Both the position numbers and the translations under genes were made by a program. From JAFALK01 sp042701975 (GTDB taxonomy: Bacteria; Pseudomonadota; Gammaproteobacteria; Burkholderiales; Burkholderiaceae_C), in NCBI GenBank assembly GCA_042701975.1, contig CP170561.1, positions 558,001-622,000 of the forward strand: a DNA stretch of 64,000 bases, given 5' to 3'. Shown here piece after piece: positions 7,771 to 16,326 of the stretch. How positions within the stretch are numbered: the first letter of the stretch is position 1; each line of letters begins with the position of its first letter. Under the pieces are notes generated by a model. The model was given only the letters and a program-made list of their open reading frames with translations. It had not been told where the DNA came from and made no database searches.

Positions 7771-7788
7771 AAGCTCACTCGAAGAGGC

Positions 7789-9828
7789 ATGGATTTGGCA
7801 GTATATGGAGCACCGCAGCGCATCGCTGCATGGATTCTCGGTCTGGCCACGGTCTGCACACAGGCGCCGCAGGCCGTGGCCCAGACGCCGGACGTCAACG
7901 CCCAGAACCAGCTGACGCTGGCGGCGCGCGACGCGTTCGGCAAGCGCGACAAGGCGCAGCTCGTGGCACTTGCCGCGCAAGCTCAATCGGCCGGCAATCC
8001 GCTCGCCTCGTGGATCGACTACTGGGCCTTGAACGCGCGGCTCACCGAGGCCAGCCAGTCCGAGCTGGACGACTTCTACGCCCGCTGGCGCGGCAGCTAT
8101 GTGGAAGACCGGCTGCGCAACGACTGGCTGCTGGAGCTGGGGCGCCGGCACGACTGGAAGAACCTCCAGAACGACTACGCCAGCTTCAAGATGCGCGACG
8201 ACCGCGAGGTGCTGTGCTATTCGATCCTGGCCGACCATCTGGCTGGCAAGAAGGTGCTCACCGAGGCACGTGCCGCCTGGATGGCCCAGCGCGAGGGCGA
8301 CGACGGCTGCCAGCTCCTGGCCTCCACGCTTGTCGACGCCAAGCTGATCAAGGAGTCGGACGTCTGGCTCAAGCTGCGGCTCTCGGTCGAGGCGCAAAAG
8401 CCGCGCGCGGTGAGGCAGACCGCGTCACTGCTGGGCAAGCCGATCGAGCAGGCCGTTGCCGAGATCCAGGACAAGGCCGGCAAGTACCTCGCCCGCAAGA
8501 GCCGCAGCGACACCCAGCGCGATGACGAACTGACAACCCTCGCCCTGATGCGCGTGGCCTCCAGCGACCCCGATCAGGCCGAGGGCCTGCTCAAGACCAA
8601 ATGGCAAAAGATGCTGCCGCCCGAGCTGTCCGCCTGGGTGTGGATCCAGGCCGCGCGCCAGGCCACCAGTCGGCTCGATCCGCGGGCCGATGAGCTCTTC
8701 GACCGCGCGCTGGAAGTGCACGGCAAGCGCGGGGCGCCGGAGTGGAGCGCCGACACGCTGGCCTGGATGGCCCGCGCTGCCCTGCGCGCCAGGCGTTGGC
8801 CACAGCTGCTGCAGGCGCTGGACATGATGGATGCCGGCACGCAAGCCAAGGAGCCACAGTGGCAGTACTGGCGCGCCCGCGCGTTGATGGCGCTGGGCGA
8901 GGCCAAGGACATGGCCGAGGCCGGAGCCCTGCTCAAGGAACTGGCCAACGCGCCGACGGCCGCGCTGAGCTTCTACGGCCACCTGGCCGCCGAGGACCTG
9001 CGCCAGCCCGTCGCATTGCCCAACGTCCCCACCGCACTGACACCCGCCGAACGCTACCAGGCCAGCACAACGCCTGGCGTGCAGCGCGCGCTGCTGCTGC
9101 TCTCCCTGGGCTTGCGCAGCGAAGGCCTGCGCGAATGGAATTTCTCGATGCGTGGCCTCTCCGATCGCGAGCTGCGCGCCGCCGCGCAGGAGGCCTGCGA
9201 TGCCCTGGTGTGGGACCGCTGCATCAGCGCCAGCGAGCGCACCCGGACCGAGATCGACATTGCCCAGCGCTTCCCCTTGCCCTACCGCGCCGAGCTGCTC
9301 ATCGCCGCGCAGGCCTCGGGCGTGGAGGCTGCCTATGCCTACGGCCTGATCCACCAGGAGTCGCGCTTCGTGTTCGACTCGCGCTCGCACGTCGGTGCGG
9401 CGGGCCTCATGCAGATCATGCCGCCCACAGCCAAGTGGGTCGCCAAGAAGCAGAACATCCCCTTCAGGCCCGAGACGCTGTACGACACGCCGGTCAACCT
9501 GCGCATCGGCACCGCGTACTTGCGCATGGTGCTGGACAGCTTCAAGGGTTCGTTGCCGCTGGCCGCCGCGGCCTACAACGCCGGGCCGTCGCGCCCGCGC
9601 CGCTGGCGCGACGGCCCGGCCCTGGATGCCGCCATCTGGACCGAGACCATCCCCTTCTGGGAAACGCGTGACTACGTCAAGAAGGTGCTGATCAACACCA
9701 TCGTCTACACGCGATTGCTCACCGGCAACGACACCAGCCTGCGCGACCACCTGGGCCGCGCCATCGGACCGGCCACGGAAGGCACGGAGAGCGAGGCGCC
9801 GCCACCGCCGCAGGTCACCGCTCAATGA
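7789..9828 (+). CDS. slt: Soluble lytic murein transglycosylase
   Basis: 679-residue periplasmic enzyme that cleaves the MurNAc-GlcNAc bond of peptidoglycan with formation of a 1,6-anhydro end. A signal peptide ends near residue 32 (TQAPQAVAQ). A long alpha-superhelical region follows (about 35-480), then a C-terminal SLT domain: catalytic Glu in GLIHQESRFVFDSRSHVGAA, then GLMQIMPPTAKW and AAAYNAGPSRPRRW. This order matches Slt70. ATG 7789 is preceded by GAAGAGG; the start could also be TTG 7795. It is divergent from the cyclo-ligase gene. Confidence 0.93.
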   Translation: MDLAVYGAPQRIAAWILGLATVCTQAPQAVAQTPDVNAQNQLTLAARDAFGKRDKAQLVALAAQAQSAGNPLASWIDYWALNARLTEASQSELDDFYARWRGSYVEDRLRNDWLLELGRRHDWKNLQNDYASFKMRDDREVLCYSILADHLAGKKVLTEARAAWMAQREGDDGCQLLASTLVDAKLIKESDVWLKLRLSVEAQKPRAVRQTASLLGKPIEQAVAEIQDKAGKYLARKSRSDTQRDDELTTLALMRVASSDPDQAEGLLKTKWQKMLPPELSAWVWIQAARQATSRLDPRADELFDRALEVHGKRGAPEWSADTLAWMARAALRARRWPQLLQALDMMDAGTQAKEPQWQYWRARALMALGEAKDMAEAGALLKELANAPTAALSFYGHLAAEDLRQPVALPNVPTALTPAERYQASTTPGVQRALLLLSLGLRSEGLREWNFSMRGLSDRELRAAAQEACDALVWDRCISASERTRTEIDIAQRFPLPYRAELLIAAQASGVEAAYAYGLIHQESRFVFDSRSHVGAAGLMQIMPPTAKWVAKKQNIPFRPETLYDTPVNLRIGTAYLRMVLDSFKGSLPLAAAAYNAGPSRPRRWRDGPALDAAIWTETIPFWETRDYVKKVLINTIVYTRLLTGNDTSLRDHLGRAIGPATEGTESEAPPPPQVTAQ

Positions 9829-9916
9829 GCCAAGCGCATGAATCCCATGCCGCGATCTCAGCACTGAAGCACGAGCGCCCGCCTATGCTGGAGCCTTCTC
9901 ACGAGGGACCCTGAAG

Positions 9917-10609
9917 ATGACTCAAGCAAAGCTCTACATCGGCAACAAGAACTACTCGTCCTGGTCCATGCGCCCCTGGGTGCTGGCCCGCGCGTTCGAT
10001 ATCTCCTTCGAGGAGGTTGTAGTGCGCTTCGACTTCCATGAGGCCGACTCGCAGTTCCACGGCAAGTTGCAAGGCGTGACCCCCGCCGGCCGCGTGCCCG
10101 TGTGGGTGGACGAGGACGGCTTCGCCGTGTGGGACACGCTGGCCATCGTCGAGCATCTGGCCGACCGGAACCCGAAGCTGGCTGTCTGGCCGCGCGATGC
10201 CAAGGCCCGCAGCCGCGCCCGCAGCGTGTGCGCCGAGATGCACGCCGGCTTCGGCTCGCTGCGCAACCTCTGCCCGATGAACGTCGAGGCCTTCTTCCCC
10301 GAGGAGGGCGCCAAGCTCTGGACCGAGCACGAAGGCCTGCGCAAGGACGTGGCACGCATCGAGCAGCTGTGGACCGAGGCGCTGGCCGGCAGCGGCGGCC
10401 CCTGGCTCTTTGGCGAGTTCAGCGCGGCAGATGCCTTCTATGCACCGGTGGCCGTTCGGCTCTCACGCTTTGCCCTGCCACTCTCCGCGCTGGCAAAAGC
10501 CTATGTGCAGCGCCTGCTGGAACACCCGGCCGTGGCCGAGTGGGTGAAGGGCGCGCTGGCCGAGCAGGACTTCGTGCCCGATGACGAGCCGTATCGGCAA
10601 TCGCGCTGA
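9917..10609 (+). CDS. Glutathione S-transferase family protein
   Basis: 230-residue cytosolic GST-fold protein. The N-terminal thioredoxin-like domain contains NKNYSSWSMRPWVLARAF (residues 10-27), where the Ser of YSSWS probably contacts glutathione, and TPAGRVPVW with the cis-Pro. The C-terminal helical domain contains FSAADAFYAPVAVRL. This subgroup is common in proteobacteria; its substrates are unknown. A GGGA ribosome site precedes ATG. TATGCT at 9884-9889 may be the -10 box. A strong hairpin terminator follows at 10633-10652. Confidence 0.9.
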   Translation: MTQAKLYIGNKNYSSWSMRPWVLARAFDISFEEVVVRFDFHEADSQFHGKLQGVTPAGRVPVWVDEDGFAVWDTLAIVEHLADRNPKLAVWPRDAKARSRARSVCAEMHAGFGSLRNLCPMNVEAFFPEEGAKLWTEHEGLRKDVARIEQLWTEALAGSGGPWLFGEFSAADAFYAPVAVRLSRFALPLSALAKAYVQRLLEHPAVAEWVKGALAEQDFVPDDEPYRQSR

Positions 10610-10632
10610 GTCTTGCCAGCATCCCGAAGAAA

Positions 10633-10652
10633 AAGCGCCCCGTGGGGCGCTT
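10633..10652 (+). terminator. Hairpin terminator after the GST gene
   Basis: AAGCGCCCC-GT-GGGGCGCTT is a perfect inverted repeat 24 bases after the GST stop, flanked by an A-run on the left and GCGCTTTGTCTCTCTCTC on the right. The right side is pyrimidine-rich rather than a clean T-run. It could work in both directions. Confidence 0.65.
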
Positions 10653-10690
10653 GCGCTTTGTCTCTCTCTCTCTTGCCGATCACGATTGGC

Positions 10691-10984
10691 GTCGACGAGC
10701 GGACGCGAAGCCCAGGTGGGGCTCACGGCCATCGAGTCGAAGCTGAACCTGCCGATGGGCGTCGAGTTGCCCACCTGGAACAGCGTCACCATGCCGCTCT
10801 CCCGATCGAACACGCCGCTGGCGCCATCGTTGGCGACGGCCACGGCCATCACGCCGGACGCATTCGTCAACGAGAACGAGAACGTGTCGTCAATCCGGGT
10901 GCCGGCGCCAATGGCCGAGCCCTGGGCTCGACGACCGTCGCCACGCGCGGGCGCTTCGATACCCGCCGTCCGGCCCCGGTCTGC
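10691..10984 (-). pseudogene. Possible remnant of a secreted FxDxF-type protein gene
   Basis: The 475-base gap between the GST gene and cca has no convincing intact gene. On the minus strand an open stretch from 10984 to about 10691 encodes RIDDTFSFSLTNASGVMAVA and, further on, MVTLFQVGNSTPIGRFSFD, which reads like the conserved beta-rich core of FxDxF PEP-CTERM exported proteins. The frame has an upstream Met (11044) separated by a TGA at 10985-10987, lacks a signal peptide and lacks the C-terminal sorting tail, and it runs on into the terminator. I take it as a decayed gene; chance coding-like sequence is possible. Confidence 0.28.
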
Positions 10985-11072
10985 TCACAGCGTTGGTCCC
11001 CCAGGAACGGGTACAGGCTCCCCAGTAGCGGGTTGGGTTTCCATGTCGCCCGATTTCGCCTTCACGGCTGGC

Positions 11073-11084
11073 TAGACTGTGGCC
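11073..11084 (+). promoter_or_regulatory. Leaderless -10 element of cca
   Basis: TAGACT at 11073-11078, then GTGGCC, then ATG at 11085. No ribosome-binding sequence precedes the start. Same TAnnnT-N6-ATG geometry as at 6242, 36900, 51498 and 53036. Confidence 0.45.
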
Positions 11085-12302
11085 ATGAAAATCTACAAGG
11101 TGGGCGGCGCGGTGCGTGACACCCTGCTGGGCCGGCACGTCAGCGACGTGGACTGGGTCGTCGTCGGCGCCAGTCCTGAAGCCCTGCTCGAGCAGGGCTT
11201 CCAGCCCGTGGGCAGGGACTTCCCGGTCTTCCTGCACCCCGAGACCCATGAGGAATATGCGCTGGCCCGCACTGAGCGCAAGACCGCGCCGGGCTATCAC
11301 GGCTTTGCGTTTCATGCCGCGCCGGACGTCACCCTGGAAGAAGACCTGGCCCGCCGGGACCTGACCATCAACGCCATGGCTCAGGATGAGGCCGGCACGA
11401 TTTGCGATCCTTTCGAGGGTCAACGCGACGTGCGCGAACGCATCCTGCGCCACGTCTCACCCGCCTTTGCCGAAGACCCGGTGCGCATCCTGCGCCTGGC
11501 CCGCTTTGCCGCGCGCTTCCATGACTTCACCGTGGCCCCTGAGACGATGGCGTTGATGCGCCAGATGGTGGCCGCCGGTGAAGCGGATGCCCTGGTGGCC
11601 GAGCGCGTCTGGCAGGAGCTCGCGCGCGGCTTGATGGAAGCCAAGCCCTCACGCATGTTCGAGGTGCTGCGCGAATGCGGGGCACTGGCTCGTCTGCTGC
11701 CTGAAGTCGATGCCCTCTTCGGCGTGCCGCAACCGCCCGCGCATCACCCCGAGATTGACACCGGCGTGCACCTGCTGATGGTGCTGGACCAATGCGCCGC
11801 CCAGGACGCACCGCTGCCGGTGCGCTACGCCTGCCTGTGCCACGACCTCGGCAAGGCCGAGACGCCGGCCGACGTGCTGCCTCGGCACATCGACCACGAA
11901 GGCCGCAGCGAGCGCCTGGCGCGTGGGGTGAGCGAACGCTGGCGCGTGCCCACCGATTGCCGCGAGCTGGCCGAGCTGGTGGCACGCGAGCACACGAACG
12001 TCCACCAGAGCCAGGGCTTCACGCCCGAGGCCCGCCTGCGCCTGCTGGAGCGCTGCGACGCCTGGCGCCGGCCGGACCGCTTCGCGCAGATGCTGCTGGC
12101 CTGCGAATGCGACGCGCGCGGCCGCTTGGGGCTGGAGCAGCGCGACTACCCGCAGCGGGCGCAGCTGACAGCCGATCTGGCGGCCACGCAGGCCGTGGAT
12201 CTGGCGGCGGTGAGCGCGGCGGCGATCGCGCGCGGGCTCAAGGGCCCGGCGATCGGTGCGGCGGTGAAGGCCGCGCGCCTCGCTGCACTACAGCGTATGT
12301 GA
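11085..12302 (+). CDS. cca: CCA tRNA nucleotidyltransferase (multifunctional type)
   Basis: 405 residues. Adds and repairs the 3'-CCA of tRNAs. The class II nucleotidyltransferase head begins at residue 3 (YKVGGAVRDTLLG), followed by the catalytic acidic pair DVDWVVVG, then RRDLTINAMA and EDPVRILRLARFAARF. A C-terminal HD phosphohydrolase domain follows (CLCHDLGKAETP, REHTNVHQ), as in E. coli Cca with its phosphodiesterase/phosphatase activities. ATG 11085 is preferred over GTG 11079 because MKIYKVGGAVRD is the normal N-terminus. The 3' end overlaps the convergent methyltransferase gene by 15 bp. Confidence 0.95.
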   Translation: MKIYKVGGAVRDTLLGRHVSDVDWVVVGASPEALLEQGFQPVGRDFPVFLHPETHEEYALARTERKTAPGYHGFAFHAAPDVTLEEDLARRDLTINAMAQDEAGTICDPFEGQRDVRERILRHVSPAFAEDPVRILRLARFAARFHDFTVAPETMALMRQMVAAGEADALVAERVWQELARGLMEAKPSRMFEVLRECGALARLLPEVDALFGVPQPPAHHPEIDTGVHLLMVLDQCAAQDAPLPVRYACLCHDLGKAETPADVLPRHIDHEGRSERLARGVSERWRVPTDCRELAELVAREHTNVHQSQGFTPEARLRLLERCDAWRRPDRFAQMLLACECDARGRLGLEQRDYPQRAQLTADLAATQAVDLAAVSAAAIARGLKGPAIGAAVKAARLAALQRM

Positions 12303-13352
12303 GCGGTCTCCGCAGCTGAAGCCCAGCGCTTCAAACTCAGTGCCCGCGGCAAAGCCGATCACCTTGAACAGCTCGCCCATCTCATGCTCGTTGATGAGCT
12401 TGAGCGCCATCGAGCGCTCGGCCAGGTTGGCATGCGCGAGGCTGTCCACCAGGCCGCAGTTGATGAGGAAATTGGCCTGGCTGGTGTAGCCCAGCACGGC
12501 CAGGCCCGCGTCCTGGCCCGCGAGCGCGATGCCGGTGAAGTTGACATGCGTGGTGATGTCCTTCTCGCCCACCAGATGCAGCGGATCCGGGTCGGCGCGG
12601 TGCAGGTGATGGCACATCAGCGTGCCGCCGCTGCGCTGCGGGTGGTAGTACTCGGCCTCGGGGAAGCCGTAGTCGATCAGGAAGGCGGCGCCGCGCTCCA
12701 GCGACGAGGCCAGCGTGCGGACGAAGGCCTCGGCCTGTGCATGGATCTCGGTCGTCGTGCCGGGCACGGCGTGCATGGGCGGGCGCAACTCGGTCGGTCG
12801 ATCGGCCCAGGCGAAGGCCTCGGCTTCGGCGATCACGCCACGCTCGAGCCATTGCGCACCATCGAAATGCAGGAGCTGCACGGGCATGGCATCCAGCACC
12901 TCGTTGCCAACGACGACGCCGCTGAACTTGGCGGGCAGCGCATCGAGCCATTCGACTTTGGCGCGCCAAGGCGCGAGCTTCTCGGCCTGGCGGGCACGCA
13001 GATCGCCGGAAAGATCGACGATCACGTAGCGGCGCACGCGATCACCCAGGTGCGCCAGCAACTGCGAGGCCAGCGCGCCAGTGCCAGCACCGAACTCCCA
13101 GATCTCGTCCGTGCCGGTCGCCTCGAGCGCCTGCCCCACCTGCGCAGCCAGCGCTTCACCGAAGAGCGGCGAGAGCTCGGGCGCGGTGACGAAATCCGAG
13201 CCGCTCTGCGGCATCAAGCCGAACTTCTGGCGCGCGCCGCTGTAGTAGCCCAGACCCGGTGCGTACAGCGCCGAAGCCATGAAGCGATCGAAAGGCAGCC
13301 AGCCGCCGGCCGCGGCGATCTCCTGCCTAATCCTTTGTTCGAGCGGATTCAT
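12288..13352 (-). CDS. Class I SAM-dependent methyltransferase, MidA/NDUFAF7 family
   Basis: 354 residues. Belongs to the COG1565 family, whose mitochondrial member NDUFAF7 methylates an Arg of a complex I subunit; the bacterial substrate is not established. The SAM-binding loop EFGAGTGALASQLL and GSDFVTAPELSPLFG are clear, with VIVDLSGDLRARQ as the second strand. The N-terminus (RQEIAAAGGWLPFDRFM) and the catalytic-region DYGFPEAEYYHPQR are typical. Its start overlaps the end of the upstream uracil-DNA glycosylase gene by 26 bp. Last gene of the minus-strand run from purE. Confidence 0.87.
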   Translation of the reverse strand: MNPLEQRIRQEIAAAGGWLPFDRFMASALYAPGLGYYSGARQKFGLMPQSGSDFVTAPELSPLFGEALAAQVGQALEATGTDEIWEFGAGTGALASQLLAHLGDRVRRYVIVDLSGDLRARQAEKLAPWRAKVEWLDALPAKFSGVVVGNEVLDAMPVQLLHFDGAQWLERGVIAEAEAFAWADRPTELRPPMHAVPGTTTEIHAQAEAFVRTLASSLERGAAFLIDYGFPEAEYYHPQRSGGTLMCHHLHRADPDPLHLVGEKDITTHVNFTGIALAGQDAGLAVLGYTSQANFLINCGLVDSLAHANLAERSMALKLINEHEMGELFKVIGFAAGTEFEALGFSCGDRSHTL

Positions 13353-14160
13353 ACTGTTCGACGGCCAGGCAGAGGTCGTCCCAGGCCAGGGCCTTGTCGG
13401 GCAGGTTGCGCAGCAGGTAGGCGGGGTGGTAGGTCACGATGACGGGAATGCCGTTGACCTCGTGCACACGCCCGCGCAGCCGGCCGATGGCTTCGCTGGA
13501 GCGCAGCAGGAACTGCACGGCGAAGCGCCCCATGGCCAGGATCATCTTGGGTTGCACCAGCGCGATCTGGCGCTGCAGATAGGGCTCGCACTGGACCAGC
13601 TCGGCGGGCTCGGGATTGCGGTTGCGCGGCGGGCGGCACTTGAGCGTGTTGGCGATGAAGACCTGACGCTCCGGCGCTTCTTCGGCCCGCGTCAGGCCGA
13701 TGGCGCGCAGCATGTTGTCCAGCAGCTTGCCGGCCTCGCCGACAAAGGGTTCACCGCGCAGGTCTTCCTGCTCGCCGGGGGCCTCGCCGATGATCATCCA
13801 CTCGGCGTTCTCGTTGCCAACGCCGAAGACGGTGTTCTTGCGGCCCTCGCAGAGCCCGCAGGCGCGGCAGCCTGCCACGCTGTCGCGCAGCTGGTTCCAG
13901 TCCATCTCAGCGATGGCCTGGGCGCGGGCCGAGCGCTCGGCTTCGTTGATGATGGGGATCGCCGCGGGAGGGGGCGCCTGCACAGGCGCTCGGGAGGGAG
14001 CAGGTGCTGGCGCAGGACTGACCTGCGCGGCGGGCGCAGCGACAAGCTCCGGCTCCGGCTCCGGCTCGGACTCGGGCTCGGGCTCGGCCATTGCAGGCCG
14101 GCCCCAGACCTTGAGGCCCATGGCCTCCAGCATGGCTTTCTGGCGATCGTCCCAGCTCAT
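13327..14160 (-). CDS. Uracil-DNA glycosylase, family 4 (Fe-S type)
   Basis: 277 residues. Removes uracil from DNA. Catalytic block GEAPGEQEDLRGEPFVG and the C-terminal VTYHPAYLLR are present. Cysteines for a 4Fe-4S cluster lie in CRACGLC and in the segment from KCRPPRNRNPEP to VQCEPYL. An N-terminal extension of about 90 residues precedes the domain: a SWDDRQKAMLEAMGLKVW helix, then a low-complexity Glu-Pro and Ala-Pro linker encoded partly by a hexanucleotide repeat (14047-14088). ATG 14160 overlaps the rimI stop by 4 bp. Confidence 0.92.
   Translation of the reverse strand: MSWDDRQKAMLEAMGLKVWGRPAMAEPEPESEPEPEPELVAAPAAQVSPAPAPAPSRAPVQAPPPAAIPIINEAERSARAQAIAEMDWNQLRDSVAGCRACGLCEGRKNTVFGVGNENAEWMIIGEAPGEQEDLRGEPFVGEAGKLLDNMLRAIGLTRAEEAPERQVFIANTLKCRPPRNRNPEPAELVQCEPYLQRQIALVQPKMILAMGRFAVQFLLRSSEAIGRLRGRVHEVNGIPVIVTYHPAYLLRNLPDKALAWDDLCLAVEQYESARTKD
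14047..14088. repeat. Seven hexanucleotide repeats in the udg linker
   Basis: Units CTCCGG x3, CTCGGA, CTCGGG x2, CTCGGC on the plus strand; on the coding (minus) strand they encode alternating Glu-Pro with one Ser. The repeat lies in the disordered linker between the N-terminal helix and the glycosylase domain, so copy-number change would lengthen or shorten the linker in frame. Confidence 0.7.
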
Positions 14161-14627
14161 GACAGCGTGAAACTCATCAGCACGGCGTCCTCGCGAGGAC
14201 CGCCGGGCGTGGGGTAGTAGCCGCGGCGCTGGCCGACTTCGGCAAAGCCGTAGCGGCGGTAGATGGCGCGGGCGCGCTCGTTCGAGACGCGCACTTCCAA
14301 CCACAACTGCGGCGCCGCGTGACGGCGGCAGAGTTCACGCAGCTCGTCCAGCATCACCAGGGCCAGGCCACGGCCCTGATGGGCAGGGGCGACGGTGATG
14401 TTGAGCAGGTGCATCTCCTCGTAGCCGGGCATGGCGATGAAATAACCGAGCAGTTCGCCGCCATCGCCGCGCAAGACGCGGGCCTCGTAGCCGGCCGCCA
14501 GCGAATCGATGAAATTGCCGCGCGACCACGGGGCCACATAGCAGACGGCTTCGATCGGCACGATCTCGTCGAGATCGCCGAGCATCATCACGCGCAGCTG
14601 CAGGCCGTCGGCAGGCAGCGCGCTCAT
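14157..14627 (-). CDS. rimI: Ribosomal protein S18 alanine N-acetyltransferase-like protein
   Basis: 156-residue GNAT acetyltransferase. The acetyl-CoA loop is HQGRGLALVMLDEL, preceded by LLNITVAP and followed by LEVRVSNERARAIYRRYGF and the C-terminal YY typical of RimI. RimI acetylates the N-terminal Ala of ribosomal protein S18. It overlaps tsaB upstream and udg downstream by 4 bp each (ATGA), showing translational coupling; the tsaB-rimI pairing is conserved in many bacteria. Confidence 0.9.
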   Translation of the reverse strand: MSALPADGLQLRVMMLGDLDEIVPIEAVCYVAPWSRGNFIDSLAAGYEARVLRGDGGELLGYFIAMPGYEEMHLLNITVAPAHQGRGLALVMLDELRELCRRHAAPQLWLEVRVSNERARAIYRRYGFAEVGQRRGYYPTPGGPREDAVLMSFTLS

Positions 14628-15325
14628 GCCTTGGCTCCGATCGCCAGACGTTCGGCGGTGGTCGAGGCGACCTTGTCGCGCACATAGAGTGGCTGGGCCT
14701 CCGCCGCGTCGAGCAGCGCGCCTTCTTCGTTGAAAGCCTGCTCGGCGAGGCTGGCCAGCGCGCGGGCGCGCGAGGCCGCTTCAGGCCAGCTGCGCTCGAA
14801 GTCGCCGAGCTGCGCAAACACGCGCAGCGCCGAACCGGCCACGGCGCCAGGTTGACCCCAGTGCGCGATCAGCGCGGCAGGCGCATAAAGCGCGGGTGCA
14901 TCGAGCACGGTCCAGCGGCCATGCTCGAAGCGGTACTGGGCGGCATAGATCTCGTCCATGCGTGCGTCCATCGCCACCCAGATCGCGCCATCGATCGAAC
15001 CACCGGCTTGCAGCCGCGCGTCCTCGGCCACAAGCATCAGGCTGTCGATGGCCAGCACGGGCTTGTCCGCACCGAAAGCCAGGCCTTGAGCCACGGAGCA
15101 AGCCGTGCGCAGGCCGGTGAACGCGCCGGGGCCGCGACCGAAGGCAATGGCATCGACATCGGCCAGTTGCAGGCCAGCAGCGCGCAACAGCGCCATCGCC
15201 TCGGGCACGACGAGCTCGGATGCCTTGGGCCCGCCCGCGCCCTCGAACACGCTCGCGCCGCCGGGCCCGGTCAGCGCAATCGCCAGGCTGTCCGTCGAAC
15301 TGTCGATGGCCAGCAGGACCGCCAT
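14624..15325 (-). CDS. tsaB: tRNA threonylcarbamoyladenosine biosynthesis protein TsaB
   Basis: 233 residues. ASKHA-fold partner of TsaD in making the universal t6A37 modification of tRNAs reading ANN codons. N-terminal LLAIDSSTDSLAIAL, then IAFGRGPGAFTGLR and GLAFGADKPVLAIDSL are the family hallmarks. TsaB itself is catalytically inactive and scaffolds TsaD/TsaE. Another t6A gene, sua5/tsaC, lies two genes upstream in the same run, so the run groups two of the four pathway genes. Confidence 0.93.
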   Translation of the reverse strand: MAVLLAIDSSTDSLAIALTGPGGASVFEGAGGPKASELVVPEAMALLRAAGLQLADVDAIAFGRGPGAFTGLRTACSVAQGLAFGADKPVLAIDSLMLVAEDARLQAGGSIDGAIWVAMDARMDEIYAAQYRFEHGRWTVLDAPALYAPAALIAHWGQPGAVAGSALRVFAQLGDFERSWPEAASRARALASLAEQAFNEEGALLDAAEAQPLYVRDKVASTTAERLAIGAKA

Positions 15326-15330
15326 GTTCG

Positions 15331-16287
15331 TCAGAAGGGGTTGTTGTGCGCCCGCGTGATGGCAAGCGATGCGAGTGTGTTGTGCCCGCCGTTGCTCAGC
15401 AGACGGTCGGTGGCCCAGAGCCAGTCGCTGCCCGTCGTACCCGGGAACAGGGTGGCGGTGGTGCAGGACAGCGGCCCCACGTTGGGCAGGCAGACCTGCT
15501 CGCTCACATTGTTGTAGCCGAAGGAGGTGCCAAACTTGTGGATGCCCTGGACGGTTTCATCCAGCAGCACGAGGCCGATCAGGCGACCGTCGTTGATCAG
15601 CTCGGTGCGCATGGCCAGGTTGAAGGCCGTGCTGAGCGAGGACAGGAAATCGGCGCGGTTGATGTCGCCGTGCGCCAGGGATTCCGCGATGGCGAAGGGC
15701 GTGTCGCCCATGTCGGGCAGCGTGGAGACGATCACGCGGCCATTGGCCTGGGCAATGCGGTTGACGATCGCGGCCAGGGCCTTGCCGCGGCGCGAGGCTT
15801 CGTCCAGCAGGGCCTGCTGGCTCTGCGCCGGGAACTGGTTGTAGATCTCGACGATGTCGTTCACGCCGACCAGCACCGTGACCAGGTCTTTGCTGGTGAA
15901 GTAGCTGTTGCCGAAGTACAGGTCAACCTTGGCCGCCACGTCCGACACCTTGGAGCCCGGCACCGCCTGCATCACGCCTTGGGGCGCAGCCAGGTGGTTG
16001 GGGTCGCACTGCGGGTAGGCCAGGCCGTAGGAGGACGCCAGCGACTGCACCCAGATCGGGTTGATCGAGCAGTTCTGCAGGCCCGTGATCGGGTCGATGC
16101 CGTTGACGGAGTACTTGCGGCCCTGCGGGTCGAGGTAGCTGGACTCGTCACCGAAGGTGACGATGCGCGTCGGGGCGAAAGACTGAACCACCGAGGTGCC
16201 GCCGCCGCAGGCCGACAGACCCAGGAGTACCGCCAGGGCACTGACGCTCAGCATCTTGCGCAGCGCGCCCTGCTTGAAACTCTTCAT
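15331..16287 (-). CDS. SGNH/GDSL-type hydrolase lipoprotein with an altered GDS block
   Basis: 318 residues from ATG 16287. A lipoprotein signal is clear: MKSFKQGALRKMLSVSALAV, then lipobox LSAC with the Cys at about 26, followed by GGG. The mature protein resembles SGNH esterases: block I reads IVTFGDESSYLD, where the usual GDS is GDE followed by two Ser; block III is VLVGVNDIVE (GxND); a His lies near the C-terminus in SNGGHNTLA. It probably sits in the outer membrane. Upstream ATGs at 16302 and 16305 are also possible. It lies between sua5 and tsaB on the same strand (39 and 5 bp gaps), an unexpected insertion in that group. Confidence 0.75.
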   Translation of the reverse strand: MKSFKQGALRKMLSVSALAVLLGLSACGGGTSVVQSFAPTRIVTFGDESSYLDPQGRKYSVNGIDPITGLQNCSINPIWVQSLASSYGLAYPQCDPNHLAAPQGVMQAVPGSKVSDVAAKVDLYFGNSYFTSKDLVTVLVGVNDIVEIYNQFPAQSQQALLDEASRRGKALAAIVNRIAQANGRVIVSTLPDMGDTPFAIAESLAHGDINRADFLSSLSTAFNLAMRTELINDGRLIGLVLLDETVQGIHKFGTSFGYNNVSEQVCLPNVGPLSCTTATLFPGTTGSDWLWATDRLLSNGGHNTLASLAITRAHNNPF

Positions 16288-16326
16288 GAACATTCCATCC
16301 ATCATCGTCAAATAACGCCCTGCGCT

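Noticed and set aside
7771..7788. 6S RNA gene next to the cyclo-ligase gene, as in many proteobacteria
   Set aside because: The cyclo-ligase gene here is only 18 bp from a divergent gene, leaving no room, and no 6S-like fold was seen nearby.
10463..10870. An intact 135-residue minus-strand gene starting at 10870
   Set aside because: Its start is TTG without a ribosome site and the frame runs through the GST terminator into antisense of GST; only its upstream part has protein-like character, listed as a possible pseudogene.
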